DNA of 64,000 nt from Homarus americanus (taxonomy: Eukaryota; Arthropoda; Malacostraca; Decapoda; Nephropidae), in contig NW_024735554.1 in NCBI RefSeq assembly GCF_018991925.1, forward strand, positions 3,873,025-3,937,024, read 5' to 3'. The first letter of the stretch is position 1; each line of letters opens with the position of its first letter. Below, piece after piece: positions 21,771 through 33,157 of the stretch. Made by a program: the position numbers and the translations under genes. The notes under the pieces were generated by a model. That model was not told the origin of the DNA, did no database searches, and was given only the letters and a program-made list of their open reading frames with translations.

Positions 21771-22465
21771 TGACGGTTTATTGAAAAAGTTCTGCAGCCC
21801 GAAGGCTGAAAATATACATTGGACATAAATGACTTATTACATACATTGGTGGTTTAACAAAAGCCTTCATTAGAGAAAGGTAAAGGTACATACAGTGAAC
21901 ATACAGATTAATGTAGGTGTTGAACAGCAAACTCGTAGTGTAGTAACTCCCTCCCAGATAGTGTTAGGAGGAACTCACGTGGTGTAGTAGTTCCCTCACA
22001 GATGGTGTTATGAGGGGCCTCACGTGGTGTAGTAACTCCTTCACATATGGTGCTATGAGGGACCTGACGTGGTGTAGTAATTCCCTCACAGATGGTGTTA
22101 TATGAGTGAGGTGTGGTCCCAGGCCTTCCTCTCGTAGACGGATTAACACATCGCTGGTTGTTGGGTCTCACGGGCCGTTATCACTGGGTACCTGGGACCT
22201 CACTGTGTGAAGGTTAACTTGGATACGACTGTTACTGTTCAGTTGTTCTCACTGACATTAAGCACTGTTCACCACTGTTCACCTCTGTTTAACACTGGTT
22301 CCATTCCTTTCCTAAATGAAATAGTAACTTCTGGCGAGAACTTGTTGATATTCCCGTGGGGAGGAGGGTTCAGGGGAGGGAGTTGGTATGGGCCAACTTA
22401 ACAGTTGACCTGGCTGCTCCGAGAGGAGCGCCAGGTACGTCTTGACACTTCGGTGGTCAAGGATG

Positions 22466-22502
<37 letters not shown>

Positions 22503-23005
22503 TGTGTGTGAGTGTATGTGTGTGTGTGTGGCAGCTCTTAGATGGCGGCCGTGAGAACAGATACAGCCTTATTAGAAGTGTTAGGTGTAGCGGTCATCAA
22601 TATATAACATTACAGTGTTTTAATATATTGCTATTATAAGTCTCTATCACTGCTGTTGGTTATATTACATGAAGATAGAGGGAAGCGTGGAGGGTATATG
22701 TAAAATAAACGAATAAGTATAAAAAACATTAACCATATAATTAAAACAACTATTTACAGATCAAAGACAATAAATACAAATTATATAATCCTTAATTAAT
22801 TTTTATATAAATATTTTGACTAAAACATGAGTCACCACAACCCCACGGGGAGGAGAGTATCTACCTCTTAGCCACGTGAGGAGGTGAAAGGTGAGACAAT
22901 ACCCTCAGGTCTAGAGCAATGGCTGAGGTTCAGTTACTTGAAGATGATTGGTCGATCGAAATTTATATGAACGGCTCATTCTTGTCCTATCCTTCTCTCC
23001 GTTTC

Positions 23006-25570
23006 TCATCTTTTAACGTCTTTTATAATAAGTGAAGTGTTACTGAAAAATACGCGACCCGCCTTTATCGCAAACATTTTAGCCTCGAAATTTTGAAACG
23101 TTACGAAGCCAAAATTTCTGCCATTTGGTCGCTTAACATCGCGGACGTGGCCGAACTGTACTAAGGCTTGGGCAATGTTCCGCTCAGTGGCCCAGGAAGG
23201 TATACCCCCCACAAAGACGGTGAAGTTCTGGCTCTTTGGGGAAGAGGGCCTACTTTTGACGTTTGGAGTCGAGTTCGGGTAAAACGTTTGAAGGGTCGGG
23301 ATCGGTTTAGATGTTTGGGGGGTCGGGATCGGTTTAGATGTTTGGGGGGTCGGGATCGGTTTAGATGTTTGGGGGGTCGGGATCGGTTTAGATGTTTGGG
23401 GGGTCGGGATCGGTTTAGATATTCGAGGGGTCGGGTTAGGTATCGAGGAAGCTCTGGACGCTCCTGGTGGAAGGAGAACGAGGAACTTAACTCCTTTTAA
23501 TGTGTGCTCCTGGGTTAGGATTTTATAGATTGGTTACCGTGTTTCAAACGTAACTACACCATAATTTCCCCTGAGAAACACACATGTGACGGTTCCGTAC
23601 CGATCGAAGTACTATTTTAACTCTCCCTTTGTCGTATCTTTTGGTAGGTCCTGTACATAAACTTTATTTTCTTCCTCAGTGTTGCCGTCTTGAGGTTTAG
23701 TCTCGCGTGGTGACTGTGGCTGCGAAGATGGCGGACGTACTACACGGATTTTAGAACCTTTTAGCACGTGGTCCAATTTCAACACTTCCTCCATAGTTTT
23801 GTTAAACTCAAAGATAACAAAACCTCTATTTCCGTTCTTATAAACCTTTTGAACTTCTCCAAACCTTCCAAAATGGAAACGAATCTCGTCGTGTTGGAGA
23901 CCATCCGGGAGATTTTGGATGAAAACTTTGGGCAATTCGTCATTGGAAGATTGGTCTCCGGAGTCCATATCTGACCCAGAGGGAGAGGGAGGATGTGTTG
24001 GGGGAGGAGGCGGTGGACAGGCGTCCCTCAAGGTGGCTAATGCTTTATCAAGTCCAGACTCTCCCTCAGAAATGTTCTTCCGGCACAACTTCTGAATCCT
24101 AAAAAAGAATTTTTTTGCATCCTTATTCATTTTCCTTAGGCATATATTATCGTACATCATGGATTCACTCGTTTCAAGCTTCCTTTTCTTGAGCTCCGGC
24201 TCTTCACTATCCGGCGAGACTTTTACTTCGTGTCCATCTAATGATCTTTTTTTAGCCTCGTCTTTTTCCTTTAGCAGGTTTGTCAGCTCGGGTTGGCTAG
24301 TCAGGAGAGCATCGGGCAGAAATGTTTTACTCAGTTCACATATTCTAGCTTTTGCCTGAATCATCTGTTTATCGAGGCTGAGCATGTCGTCTTCCCTTTC
24401 ATCATGCTGGTCGTTTTCTTCTTCCTCTTCGAATTCAACTGGCATCGCTTCCAAGTCCCACTGATGGAACTGCTCTTTTTTTGTGTATATATCTTCTTGG
24501 GACACCTTCACCTCCTTCCCAAAGATCTCTACTTTCCCTTCGTTAAGAACCTTCTTGACTTCGCTGTTGTCTGAGAACCTTATGAAACAATACCCGGCGG
24601 GACGACTCCTGGTAGTTGGTCTCTATAAACTGTCTACGTGCCCGAATGGTCTTAATGCCGATAAAATTTCCTCGTCGGTTGCGGCATGTGGCACCCCCCA
24701 TAAGAATAATCGAGGAATATCCCCATTTTCTATTATTAAATATTCTCCTTGAATCTCTAATCGACTTTTTATGACAGAGTTTACATCTACTTCTTGAAAT
24801 TCAACTAATCCTTCGTCGCCATTCCGATTTACCACGAACTTCTTTACAGAACCAAATTTTTTGAAATACTCTTGCACATATTGTGTGTCGAGGTTCCCAG
24901 GAGGGTAAAAGAATTCAATTTTTTTTACGGTCTGGCTTTCCTGGGTCACTGGCCCTAATGTCACCTCCTCAGAGGTCGACTGGCTTTCTTGGGTCACTGA
25001 CCCTGATGTCACCTCCTCAGAGGTCGACTGGCATTCTTGGATCATGGGCTCCGATGACACCTCTTTAGGGGCCGACTGGCTCTCCTGGACCAGTGCCCCT
25101 GATGGGAGGTCTTCAGGAAAATATGCTGAAACTGTGTGGCCTAAAATGAGATGTTTTTGTTGGACAACGCCTTCAGCTGTCTTTGTGTTTTTAAAACCAA
25201 TAACGATTTTCTGACAGCCATTCTCCTCTGACCTGAAAATATTTTTAACCTTCCCGAAAGTTTCGAATGAGTTGAGAATGTCTTGATCAGTGGCGTGACA
25301 TGGTACACCCGTAAGGATGACCTTATGGGAATGAGTTTTCTTGATCTGGAGACTCACTGTCTGGTTAAAGATTTCCATGCCATCTTCGAGGAGTTCAGCC
25401 ACACGGGAGCCCTCCAAAAAGGTCACGGTGCCTCCCATACCATCACCGTCCAGAACAACGTCTTCGACTGTTCCATACTGCTTGAAGTAATCTTGGAGGA
25501 TGTTGACGCCAATCCCCCGAGGTACATTTGAGAAAATGACTTTAGTAGATTTATTACAGGTGTTGCTCAT
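23006..25570 (-). pseudogene. Seven-RRM RNA-binding protein frame with three in-frame stops, copy 2 (best preserved)
   Basis: ATG at 25570 to TGA at 23006-23008 is exactly 855 codons in one frame with no intron. RNP2/RNP1-type motifs define seven RRMs. RRM1 spans codons 9-78 and RRM2 82-154. Four ~16-residue QESQST-SEEVT repeats follow (160-213). RRM3 is 215-285. RRM4 is 287-365, with LFLWGVP and AGYCFIRF. Then come an acidic stretch, a KKRK basic motif, a lysine-rich helical part and a poly-proline run. RRM5 is 548-614 (VFIQNLP, RGFVIFEF) and RRM6 636-705 (VYVQDLP, NYGVVTF). The nonapeptide repeats follow, then RRM7 783-853 (VFVGGIP, NFGFVTF). TAG at codon 316 falls inside RRM4, and TAG 653 and TAA 679 inside RRM6. 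Homology continues on both sides of each. Known six-RRM proteins (RBM19/MRD1 type) are similar only in plan; I do not recognise an orthologue. Pseudogene, recoded gene or unannotated retrocopy are all possible. Confidence 0.8.
23288..23441 (-). repeat. 27-bp coding minisatellite, copy 2
   Basis: In-frame SKPIPTPQT repeats between RRM6 and RRM7, same unit number as copy 1. Confidence 0.85.
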
Positions 25571-25756
25571 TATGATAAACCTTTTATAAATGTCTGGAAA
25601 AATATATAATAAAAACTTGACGAAAAAAATACCAATAAAGTATGATATTAAAGAATAAACCGAAACGTATCAACACAAAGTTCATGATTGGAAGATAAAT
25701 TAATATAGTAAGAGGTTCATTGAGCAACAACAGTGATGTAGTTAAGAAGGTGGTGT

Positions 25757-26298
25757 TGTGTAGATGATGGTGTAGTGGGTGTAGTGTAGATGATGGTGTA
25801 GTGGGTGTAGTGTAGATGATTGTGTAGTGGGTGTAGTGTAGATGATTGTGTAGTGGGTGTAGTGTAGATGATGGTGTAGTGGGTGTAGTGTAGATGATGG
25901 TGTAGTGGATGTAGTGTAGATGAGGGTGTAGTGGTGTAGATGATGGTGTAGGGTGTATGAGATGGTGTAGTGGGTGTAGTGTAGATGTATGGTGTAGTGG
26001 GTGTAGTGTAGATGATGGTGTAGTGGGTGTAGTGTAGATGATTGTGTAGTGGGTGTAGTGTAGATGATGGTGTAGTGGGTGTAGTGTAGATGATGGTGTA
26101 GTGGGTGTAGTGTAGATGATGGTGTAGTGGATGTAGTGTAGATGATGGTGTAGTGGGTGTAGTGTAGATGATGGTGTAGTGTAGATGATGGTGTAGTGGG
26201 TGTAGTGTAGATGATGGTGTAGTGGGTGTAGTGTAGATGATTGTGTAGTGGATGTAGTGTAGATGATTGTGTAGTGGGTGTAGTGTAGTGTAGTGTAG
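25757..26298. repeat. 25-bp minisatellite, end of unit 2
   Basis: Same repeat as 19215-19800, with local small deletions at about 25930-25990. Confidence 0.9.
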
Positions 26299-26392
26299 GT
26301 TAGGTTAATTAGAAAGGTGAGGTTAAGAGCTGTGAGGTGATAATACTGATACACTACGACTTACAATGACCACAAACAAGACAGGAGTAATA

Positions 26393-26805
26393 CATGATGT
26401 AGACGTGATGTAGACGTGGTGTAGACGTGGTGTACACGTGATGTAGACGTGATGTAGACTGTGTAGACGTGATGTAGACGTGGTGTAGACGTGATGTAGA
26501 CGTGATGTAGACTGTAGACGTGATGTAGGCGTGGTGTTGACTGCAGACGTGATGTAGCGTGGCTAGACGTGGTGTGGGCGTGTAGACTGTAGACGTGATG
26601 TAGACGTGATGTGGACTGTATACGTGATGTGACGTGGTGTAGACGTGATGTAGACTGTAGACGTGGTGTAGAAGTTATGTAGAAGTTATGCAGGTATGGG
26701 TGGACGTGATGTAGACGTGATGTAGACGTGATGTAGACATGATGTAGACGTGATGTAGACTGTAGACGTGATGTAGACTGTAGACGTGATGTAGACGTGA
26801 TTACT
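26393..26805. repeat. GTAGACGTGAT minisatellite, unit 3
   Basis: Equivalent of 12895-13336 with many small deletions. Confidence 0.85.
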
Positions 26806-27409
26806 AAAACAGATGTAATGATTCAAGATTTGTAAGTTGAGATGCTGTTGTATTAAGACCAAGATGTGGCTGTATGCTTATAAGAGGTGAGGTAGTAGTA
26901 GTAGTGTCATACAAGTGTAGCATCATACAACCAGTGTAGCCCGTCATACACATAATTAACGGGAATATGTACCTGGAATTATCAAGGTAAATGTCACTAG
27001 CATCGGTAAAGTTGTGTGTTTGTGTGTGTTGTGAAATCTGTTTGAATATTATTACACACTAGTTAAAACGAGAGAGCACAACCAGACCTTCGGCACTTCT
27101 CCCAGATGGTAACGTAAAGTGTTACAAATGTCGCGGGTAAACATCACGGCCAGAGTACTTGGCTATAAACATCTAACCAACAGTATCTTTTCTCCATCAA
27201 TTTTATCTCGTCTTTTCTCTACTTTCCTGTAACTTTGATCATCCAGCAACATTTGATACTTTGATACATTTATATATTTTTCCTATACTTTTTGTAACTT
27301 TTTCAATATTCTATCATTGTCTAAGTTTGTGTATTAGTTGTAATGAAAAAGAACCATCAACCCAGTCGGCCATTGAACACCTAACAAAATTCAGTGGGAT
27401 ACAGGGCAG

Positions 27410-28158
27410 ACCTGTTTACACAACCCCTATCGCTCGTATATCCATCCAACATATGTTTCAAGCTATCCAACGATTCGAGTTATGATGATGTTTGGTAACT
27501 TGTTCCACTCATCCACTACTCTATTTCCAAACCAATGTTTACCTATCTCGCGCCTAAATCTAAATTTGTCTAATTTAAAACCATTGTTACGAGTTCGCTC
27601 CTGGTTGGATAGTTTGAGTACTTTGATATATCACCTTTGTTCAGCCCTGACTTCCATTTTACACCTCTATCATGTCGCCCTCGCTCTACGTCTCTCGAGG
27701 AGTGCAAATTAAGATGCTTTAACCTGTCTCTATACTCAAGGTTCCTAATGCCGGGATTAGTCTCGTCATTCTCCTCTGAATTCTGTCCAAGGATTCTATA
27801 TCCATTCTGTAGTACAGTGACCAGAACTGAACTGCGTAATCCTCATACAGACACATAAGAACATAAGAACATAAGAATGGGCTGAGCGGGCCTATTGCCA
27901 TACTGCAGTCCGTTTACTAACTATTGCTCATATGGCATCCAACCTATTTTGAAGCAATTCCGTATTCAGTTAATGATGATTTGGTAACTTGTTCCATTAT
28001 CACCTCTGTTTCCAAACCAGTGTTTACTATTTCACGCCTAATCTTTGTCTAATTTAAACTGTTACAGTTCGCTCCTGGTGATAATTTGAGTACCTTTGTA
28101 ATGTCCTTTGTTTAGCCCTGTTTCCACTTATACACCTCTATCAGGTCGCCCTCCGCTC
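27410..28158 (-). mobile_element. Two adjacent LINE 3' fragments, unit 3
   Basis: Equivalents of 14049-14499 and 14502-14850 with small deletions. Three ATAAGAAC octamers are present at about 27853-27878. Confidence 0.8.
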
Positions 28159-28430
28159 TGATACACCGCCAAACCCTACATAAAGGCTGCTAAGAGCTGA
28201 GAAATAGCCAATTTAGATAACTGCCACAATATTGCAAGCCAGAGAGAGAGAGAGGTTCTAGTCGGTACATTCTGGTTGACAAGTCTGTTCTAGAATGTTC
28301 ATGTTATTCATTTAATGTTCTTGCAAGTACCTGAGACACAACTTAGTGTTCTCATTTATTCAACACACAGTATATGTAAATAGTATCCACAAGGAAGATA
28401 TTTTATAGTCTTCAGGTGATTTAGCGCAGG

Positions 28431-28433
<3 letters not shown>

Positions 28434-28478
<45 letters not shown>

Positions 28479-28499
28479 ATAATAATAATAATAATAATT
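28434..28499. repeat. (GT)n and (AAT)n microsatellites
   Basis: Same pair as in units 1 and 2. Confidence 0.9.
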
Positions 28500-29734
28500 G
28501 ACGGTTTATTGAAGTTCTGCAGCCCGAAGGCTGAAAATATACATTGGACATAAATGACTTATTACATACATTGGTGGTTTAACAAAAGCCTTCATTAGAG
28601 AAAGGTAAAGGAACATACAGTGAACATACAGATTAATGTAGGTGTTGAACAGCAAACTCAGTGTAGTAACTCCCTCCCAGATAGTGTTAGGAGGAACTCA
28701 CGTGGTGTAGTAGTTCCTCACAGATGGTGTTATGAGGGGCTTCACGTGGTGTAGTATTCCCTCACAGATGGTGTTATGAGGGACCTGACGTGGTGTAGTA
28801 ACTCCTTCACATATGGTGTTATGAGGACCTGACGTGGTGTAGTAATTCCTCACAGATGGTGTTATATGAGTGAGGTGTGGTCCCAGGCCTTCCTCTCGTA
28901 GACGGAATTAACACATCGCTGGTTGTTGGGTCTCACGGGCCGTTATCACTGGGTACCTGGGACCTCACTGTGTGAAGGTTAACTGGATACGACTGTTACT
29001 GTTCAGTTGTTCTCACTGACATTAAGCACTGTTCACCACTGTTCACCCTGTTTAACACTGGTTCCATTCCTTTCCTAAATGAAATAGTAACTTCTGGCGA
29101 GAACTTGTTGATATTCCCGTGGGAGGAGGGTTCAGGGAGGGAGTTGGTATGGGCCAACATAGAGTGACCTGGCTGCCTGAGGAGCGGCCAGGTACGTCTT
29201 GACCCTTTCGGTGGTCATGATGTAGTGTGTGTGTGTGTGTGTGTGTGTGTGAGTGTATGTGTGTGTGTGTGGCAGTTTCTAGGTGGCGGCCGAGAACAGA
29301 TACAGCCTTATTAGAAGTGTTAGGTGTAGCGGTCATCAATATATAACATTACAGTGTTTTAATATATTGCTATTATAAGTCTCTATCACTGCTGTTGGTT
29401 ATATTACATGAAGATAGAGGAAGCGGAGGGTATATGTAAAATAAACGAATAAGTATAAAAAACATTAACCATATAATTAAAACAACTATTTACAGATCAA
29501 AGACAATAAATACAAATTATATAATCCTTAATTAATTTTATATAAATATTTTGACTAAAACATGAGTCACCACAACCCCACGGGGAGGAGAGTATCTACT
29601 CTTAGCCACGTGAGGAGGTGAAAGGTGAGACACACCTCAGGTCTAGAGCAATGGCTGAGGTTCAGTTACTTGAAGATGATTGGTCGATCAAATTTATATG
29701 AACGGCTCATTCTTGTCCTATCCTTCTCCGTTTC

Positions 29735-32256
29735 TCATCTTTTAACGTCTTTATAATAAGTGAAGTGTTACTGAAATACGCGACCCGCCTTTATCGCAAA
29801 CATTTTAGCCTCGAAATTTTGAAACGTTACGAAGCCAAAATTTCTGCCATTTGGTCGCTTAACATCGCGGACGTGGCCGAACTGTACTAAGGCTTGGGCA
29901 ATGTTCCGCCCAGTGGCCCAGGAAGGTATAACCCCCACAGAAACGGTGAAGTTCTGGCCTTTGGGGAAGAGGGCCTACTTTTGACGTTTGGAGTCGAGTT
30001 CGGGTAAAACGTTTGAAGGGTCGGGATCGGTTTAGATGTTTGGGGTCGGATCGGTTTAGATGTTTGGGGGTCGGGATCGTTTAGATGTTTGGGGTCGCGG
30101 TTTAGATGTTTGGGGGTCGATCGGTTTAGATGTTTGGGGGTCGGATCGGTTTAGATATTCGAGGGGTCGGGTTAGGTATCGAGGAAGCTCTGACGCCCTG
30201 GTGGAAGGAGAACGAGGAACTTCTACCCTTTTAATGTGTGCTCCTGGGTTAGATTTTATAGATTGGTTACCGTGTTTCAAACGTAACTACACCATAATTT
30301 CCTGAGAAACACATGACGGTTCCGTACCGATCGAAGTACTATTTTAACTCTCCCTTTGTCGTATCTTTTGGTAGGTCCTGTACATAAACTTTATTTTCTT
30401 CCTCAGTGTTGTCGTCTTGAGGTTTAGTCTCGCGTGGTGACTGTGGCTGCGAAGATGGCGGACGTACTACACGGATTTTAGAACCTTTTAGCACGTGGTC
30501 CAATTTCAACACTTCCTCCATAGTTTTGTTAAACTCAAAGATAACAAAACCTCTATTTCCGTTCTTATAAACCTTTGAACTTCTCCAAACCTTCCAAAAT
30601 GGAAACGAATCTCGTCGTGTTGGAGACCATCCGGGAGATTTGGATGAAAACTTTGGGCAATTCGTCATTGGAAGATTGGTCTCCGGAGTCCATATCTGAC
30701 CCAGAGGGAGAGGGAGGATGTGTTGGGGAGGAGGCGGTGGACAGGCGTCCCTCAAGGTGGCTAATGCTTTATCAAGTCCAGACTCTCCTCAGAAATGTTC
30801 TTCCGGCACAACTTCTGAATCCCTAAAAAGAATTTTTTGCATCCTTATTCATTTTCCTTAGGCATATATTATCGTACATCATGGATTCACCTGTTTCACT
30901 TCCTTTCTTGAGCTCCGGCTCTTCACTATCCGGCGAGACTTTTACTTTGTGTCCATCTAATGATCTTTTTAGCCTCGTCTTTTTCCTTTAGCAGGTTTGT
31001 CAGCTCGGGTTGGCTAGTCAGGAGAGCATCGGGCAGAAATGTTTTACTCAGTTCACATATTCTAGCTTTTGCCTGAATCATCTGTTTATCGAGGCTGAGC
31101 ATGTCGTCTTCCTTCATCATGCTGGTCGTTTTCTTCTTCCTCTTCGAATTCAACTGGCATCGCTTCCAAGTCCCACTGATGGAACTGCTCTTTTTGTATA
31201 TATCTTGACACCTTCACCTCCTTCCCAAATATCTCTACTTTCCCTTCGTTAAGAACCTTCTTGACTTCGCTGTTGTCTGAGAACCTTATGAAACAATACC
31301 CGGCGGACGACTCCTGTAGTTGGTCTCTATAAACTGTCTACGTGCCCGAATGGTCTTAATGCCGATAAAATTTCCTCGTCGGTTGCGGCATGTGGCACCC
31401 CCATAAGAATAATCGAGGAATATCCCCATTTTCTATTATTAAATATTCTCCTTGAATCTCTAATCGACTTTTTATGACAGAGTTTACATCTACTTTGAAA
31501 TTCAACTAATCCTTCGTCGCCATTCCGATTTACCACGAACTTATTTACAGAACCAAATTTTTGAAATACTCTGCACATATTGTGTGTCGAGGTTCCCAGG
31601 AGGGTAAAAGAATTCAATTTTTTACGGTCTGGCTTTCCTGGGTCACTGGCCCTAATGTCACCTCCTCAGAGGTCGACTGGCTTTCTTGGGTCACTGACCT
31701 GATGTCACCTCCTCAGAGGTCGACTGGCATTCTTGGATCATGGGCTCCGATGACACCTCTTTAGGGCCGACTGGCTCTCCTGGACCAGTGCCCTGATGGG
31801 AGGTCTTCAGAATATGCGAAACTGTGTGGCCTAAAATGAGATGTTTTTGTTGGACAACGCCTTCAGCTGTCTTTGTGTTTTAAAACCAATAACGATTTTC
31901 TGACAGCCATTCTCCTCTGACCTGAAAATATTTTTAACCTTCCCGAAAGTTTCGAATGAGTTGAGAATGTCTTGATCAGTGGCGTGACATGGTACACCCG
32001 TAAGGATGACCTTATGGGAATGAGTTTTCTTGATCTGGAGACTCACTGTCTGGTTAAAGATTTCCATGCCATCTTCGAGGAGTTCAGCCACACGGAGCCC
32101 TCCAAAAGGTCACGGTGCCTCCCATACCATCACCGTCCAGAACAACGTCTTCGACTGTTCCATACTGCTTGAAGTAATCTTGGAGGATGTTGACGCCAAT
32201 CCCCGAGGTACATTTGAGAAAATGACTTTAGTAGATTTATTACAGGTGTTGCTCAT
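29735..32256 (-). pseudogene. Seven-RRM RNA-binding protein frame, copy 3, frameshifted
   Basis: ATG at 32256, terminal TGA at 29735-29737. The three shared stops are all present (TAG 31327-31329, TAG 30339-30341, TAA 30267-30269). In addition there are many single-base losses that break the frame into short pieces, for example around 32090, 31800, 31690, 31495, 31200, 30900, 30720 and 30640. Most losses sit in short homopolymers or dinucleotide repeats, which argues for consensus error rather than true decay. Domain content is as in copy 2. Confidence 0.75.
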
Positions 32257-32442
32257 TATGATAAACCTTTTATAAATGTCTGGAAAAATATATAATAAAA
32301 ACTTGACGAAAAAATACCAATAAAGTATGATATTAAAGAATAAACCGAAACGTATCAACACAAAGTTCATGATTGGAAGATAAATTAATATAGTAAGAGG
32401 TTCATTGAGCAACAACAGTGATGTAGTTAAGAAGGTGGTGTT

Positions 32443-33025
32443 GTGTAGATGATGGTGTAGTGGGTGTAGTGTAGATGATGGTGTAGTGGGTGTAGTGTAG
32501 ATGATTGTGTAGTGGGTGTAGTGTAGATGATTGTGTAGTGGGTGTAGTGTAGATGATGGTAGTGGGTGTAGTGTAGATGATGGTAGTGGATGTAGTGATG
32601 AGGTGTAGTGGGTGTAGTGTAGATGAGGGTGTAGTGGGTGTAGTGTAGATGATGGTGTAGTGGGTGTAGTGTAGATGATGGTGTAGTGGGTGTAGTGTAG
32701 ATGATGGTAGTGGGTGTAGTGTAGATGATGGTGTAGTGGGTGTAGTGTAGAGATGGTGTAGGTGTAGTGTAGATGATTGTGTAGTGGGTGTAGTGTAGAT
32801 GATGGTAGTGGGTGTGTGTAGATGATGGTGTAGTGGGTGTAGTGTAGATGATGGTGTAGTGGATGTAGTGTAGATGATGGTGTAGTGGGTGTAGTGTAGA
32901 TGATGGTGTAGTGTAGATGATGGTGTAGGGTGTAGTGTAGATGATGGTGTAGTGTAGGATGATTGTGTAGTGGGTGTAGTGTAGATGATTGTGTAGTGGG
33001 TGTAGTGTAGTGTAGTGTAGTGTAG
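32443..33025. repeat. 25-bp minisatellite, end of unit 3
   Basis: Same repeat as 19215-19800, running into the assembly gap. Confidence 0.9.
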
Positions 33026-33026
33026 G

Positions 33027-33126
33027 NNNNNNNNNNNNNNNNNNNNNNNNNNNNNNNNNNNNNNNNNNNNNNNNNNNNNNNNNNNNNNNNNNNNNNNNNN
33101 NNNNNNNNNNNNNNNNNNNNNNNNNN
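33027..33126. other. Assembly gap (100 N)
   Basis: Exactly 100 N, the conventional size for a gap of unknown length. The minus-strand frame that crosses it is spurious. Confidence 0.99.
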
Positions 33127-33157
33127 TCGATGCTTCGTTTCGGTTACACGTATTGCT
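33127..33157 (+). other. Residual Oxford Nanopore ligation-adapter sequence
   Basis: The 31 nt between the gap and true FREM2 sequence contain TGCTTCGTTTCGGTTACACG and then TATTGCT. The known ligation adapter top strand has TACTTCGTTCAGTTACGTAT then TGCT at its 3' end. The match needs only a few substitutions and small insertions. Orientation is right for a read beginning with the adapter and entering the insert at 33158. The partner arm reads straight through this position (61476 onward) with a normal FREM2 frame, so these bases are not genomic. Confidence 0.85.

Larger units (their letters stand above)
19807..26300. repeat. Tandem segmental duplication, unit 2
   Basis: Length 6494 bp, same content and order as unit 1. 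It has one LINE tail fewer, one 45-bp repeat fewer and shorter minisatellites. This is the unit with the best-preserved RRM frame. Confidence 0.9.
26301..33026. repeat. Tandem segmental duplication, unit 3, deletion-rich consensus
   Basis: Same content and order as unit 1, including the second LINE tail. From about 26460 onward it has many 1-4 bp deletions relative to units 1 and 2, in both coding and non-coding parts. That pattern fits an unpolished long-read consensus. The unit ends at GTGTAGG exactly where the next unit would start, and the contig breaks there. Confidence 0.85.

Noticed and set aside
23006..25570. Ciliate-type nuclear code (UAR as Gln) for the RRM frame
   Set aside because: Internal UAA/UAG with terminal UGA fits superficially. 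But the frame uses dozens of ordinary CAA/CAG Gln codons and only three UAR, and it sits among arthropod LINE tails in every unit.
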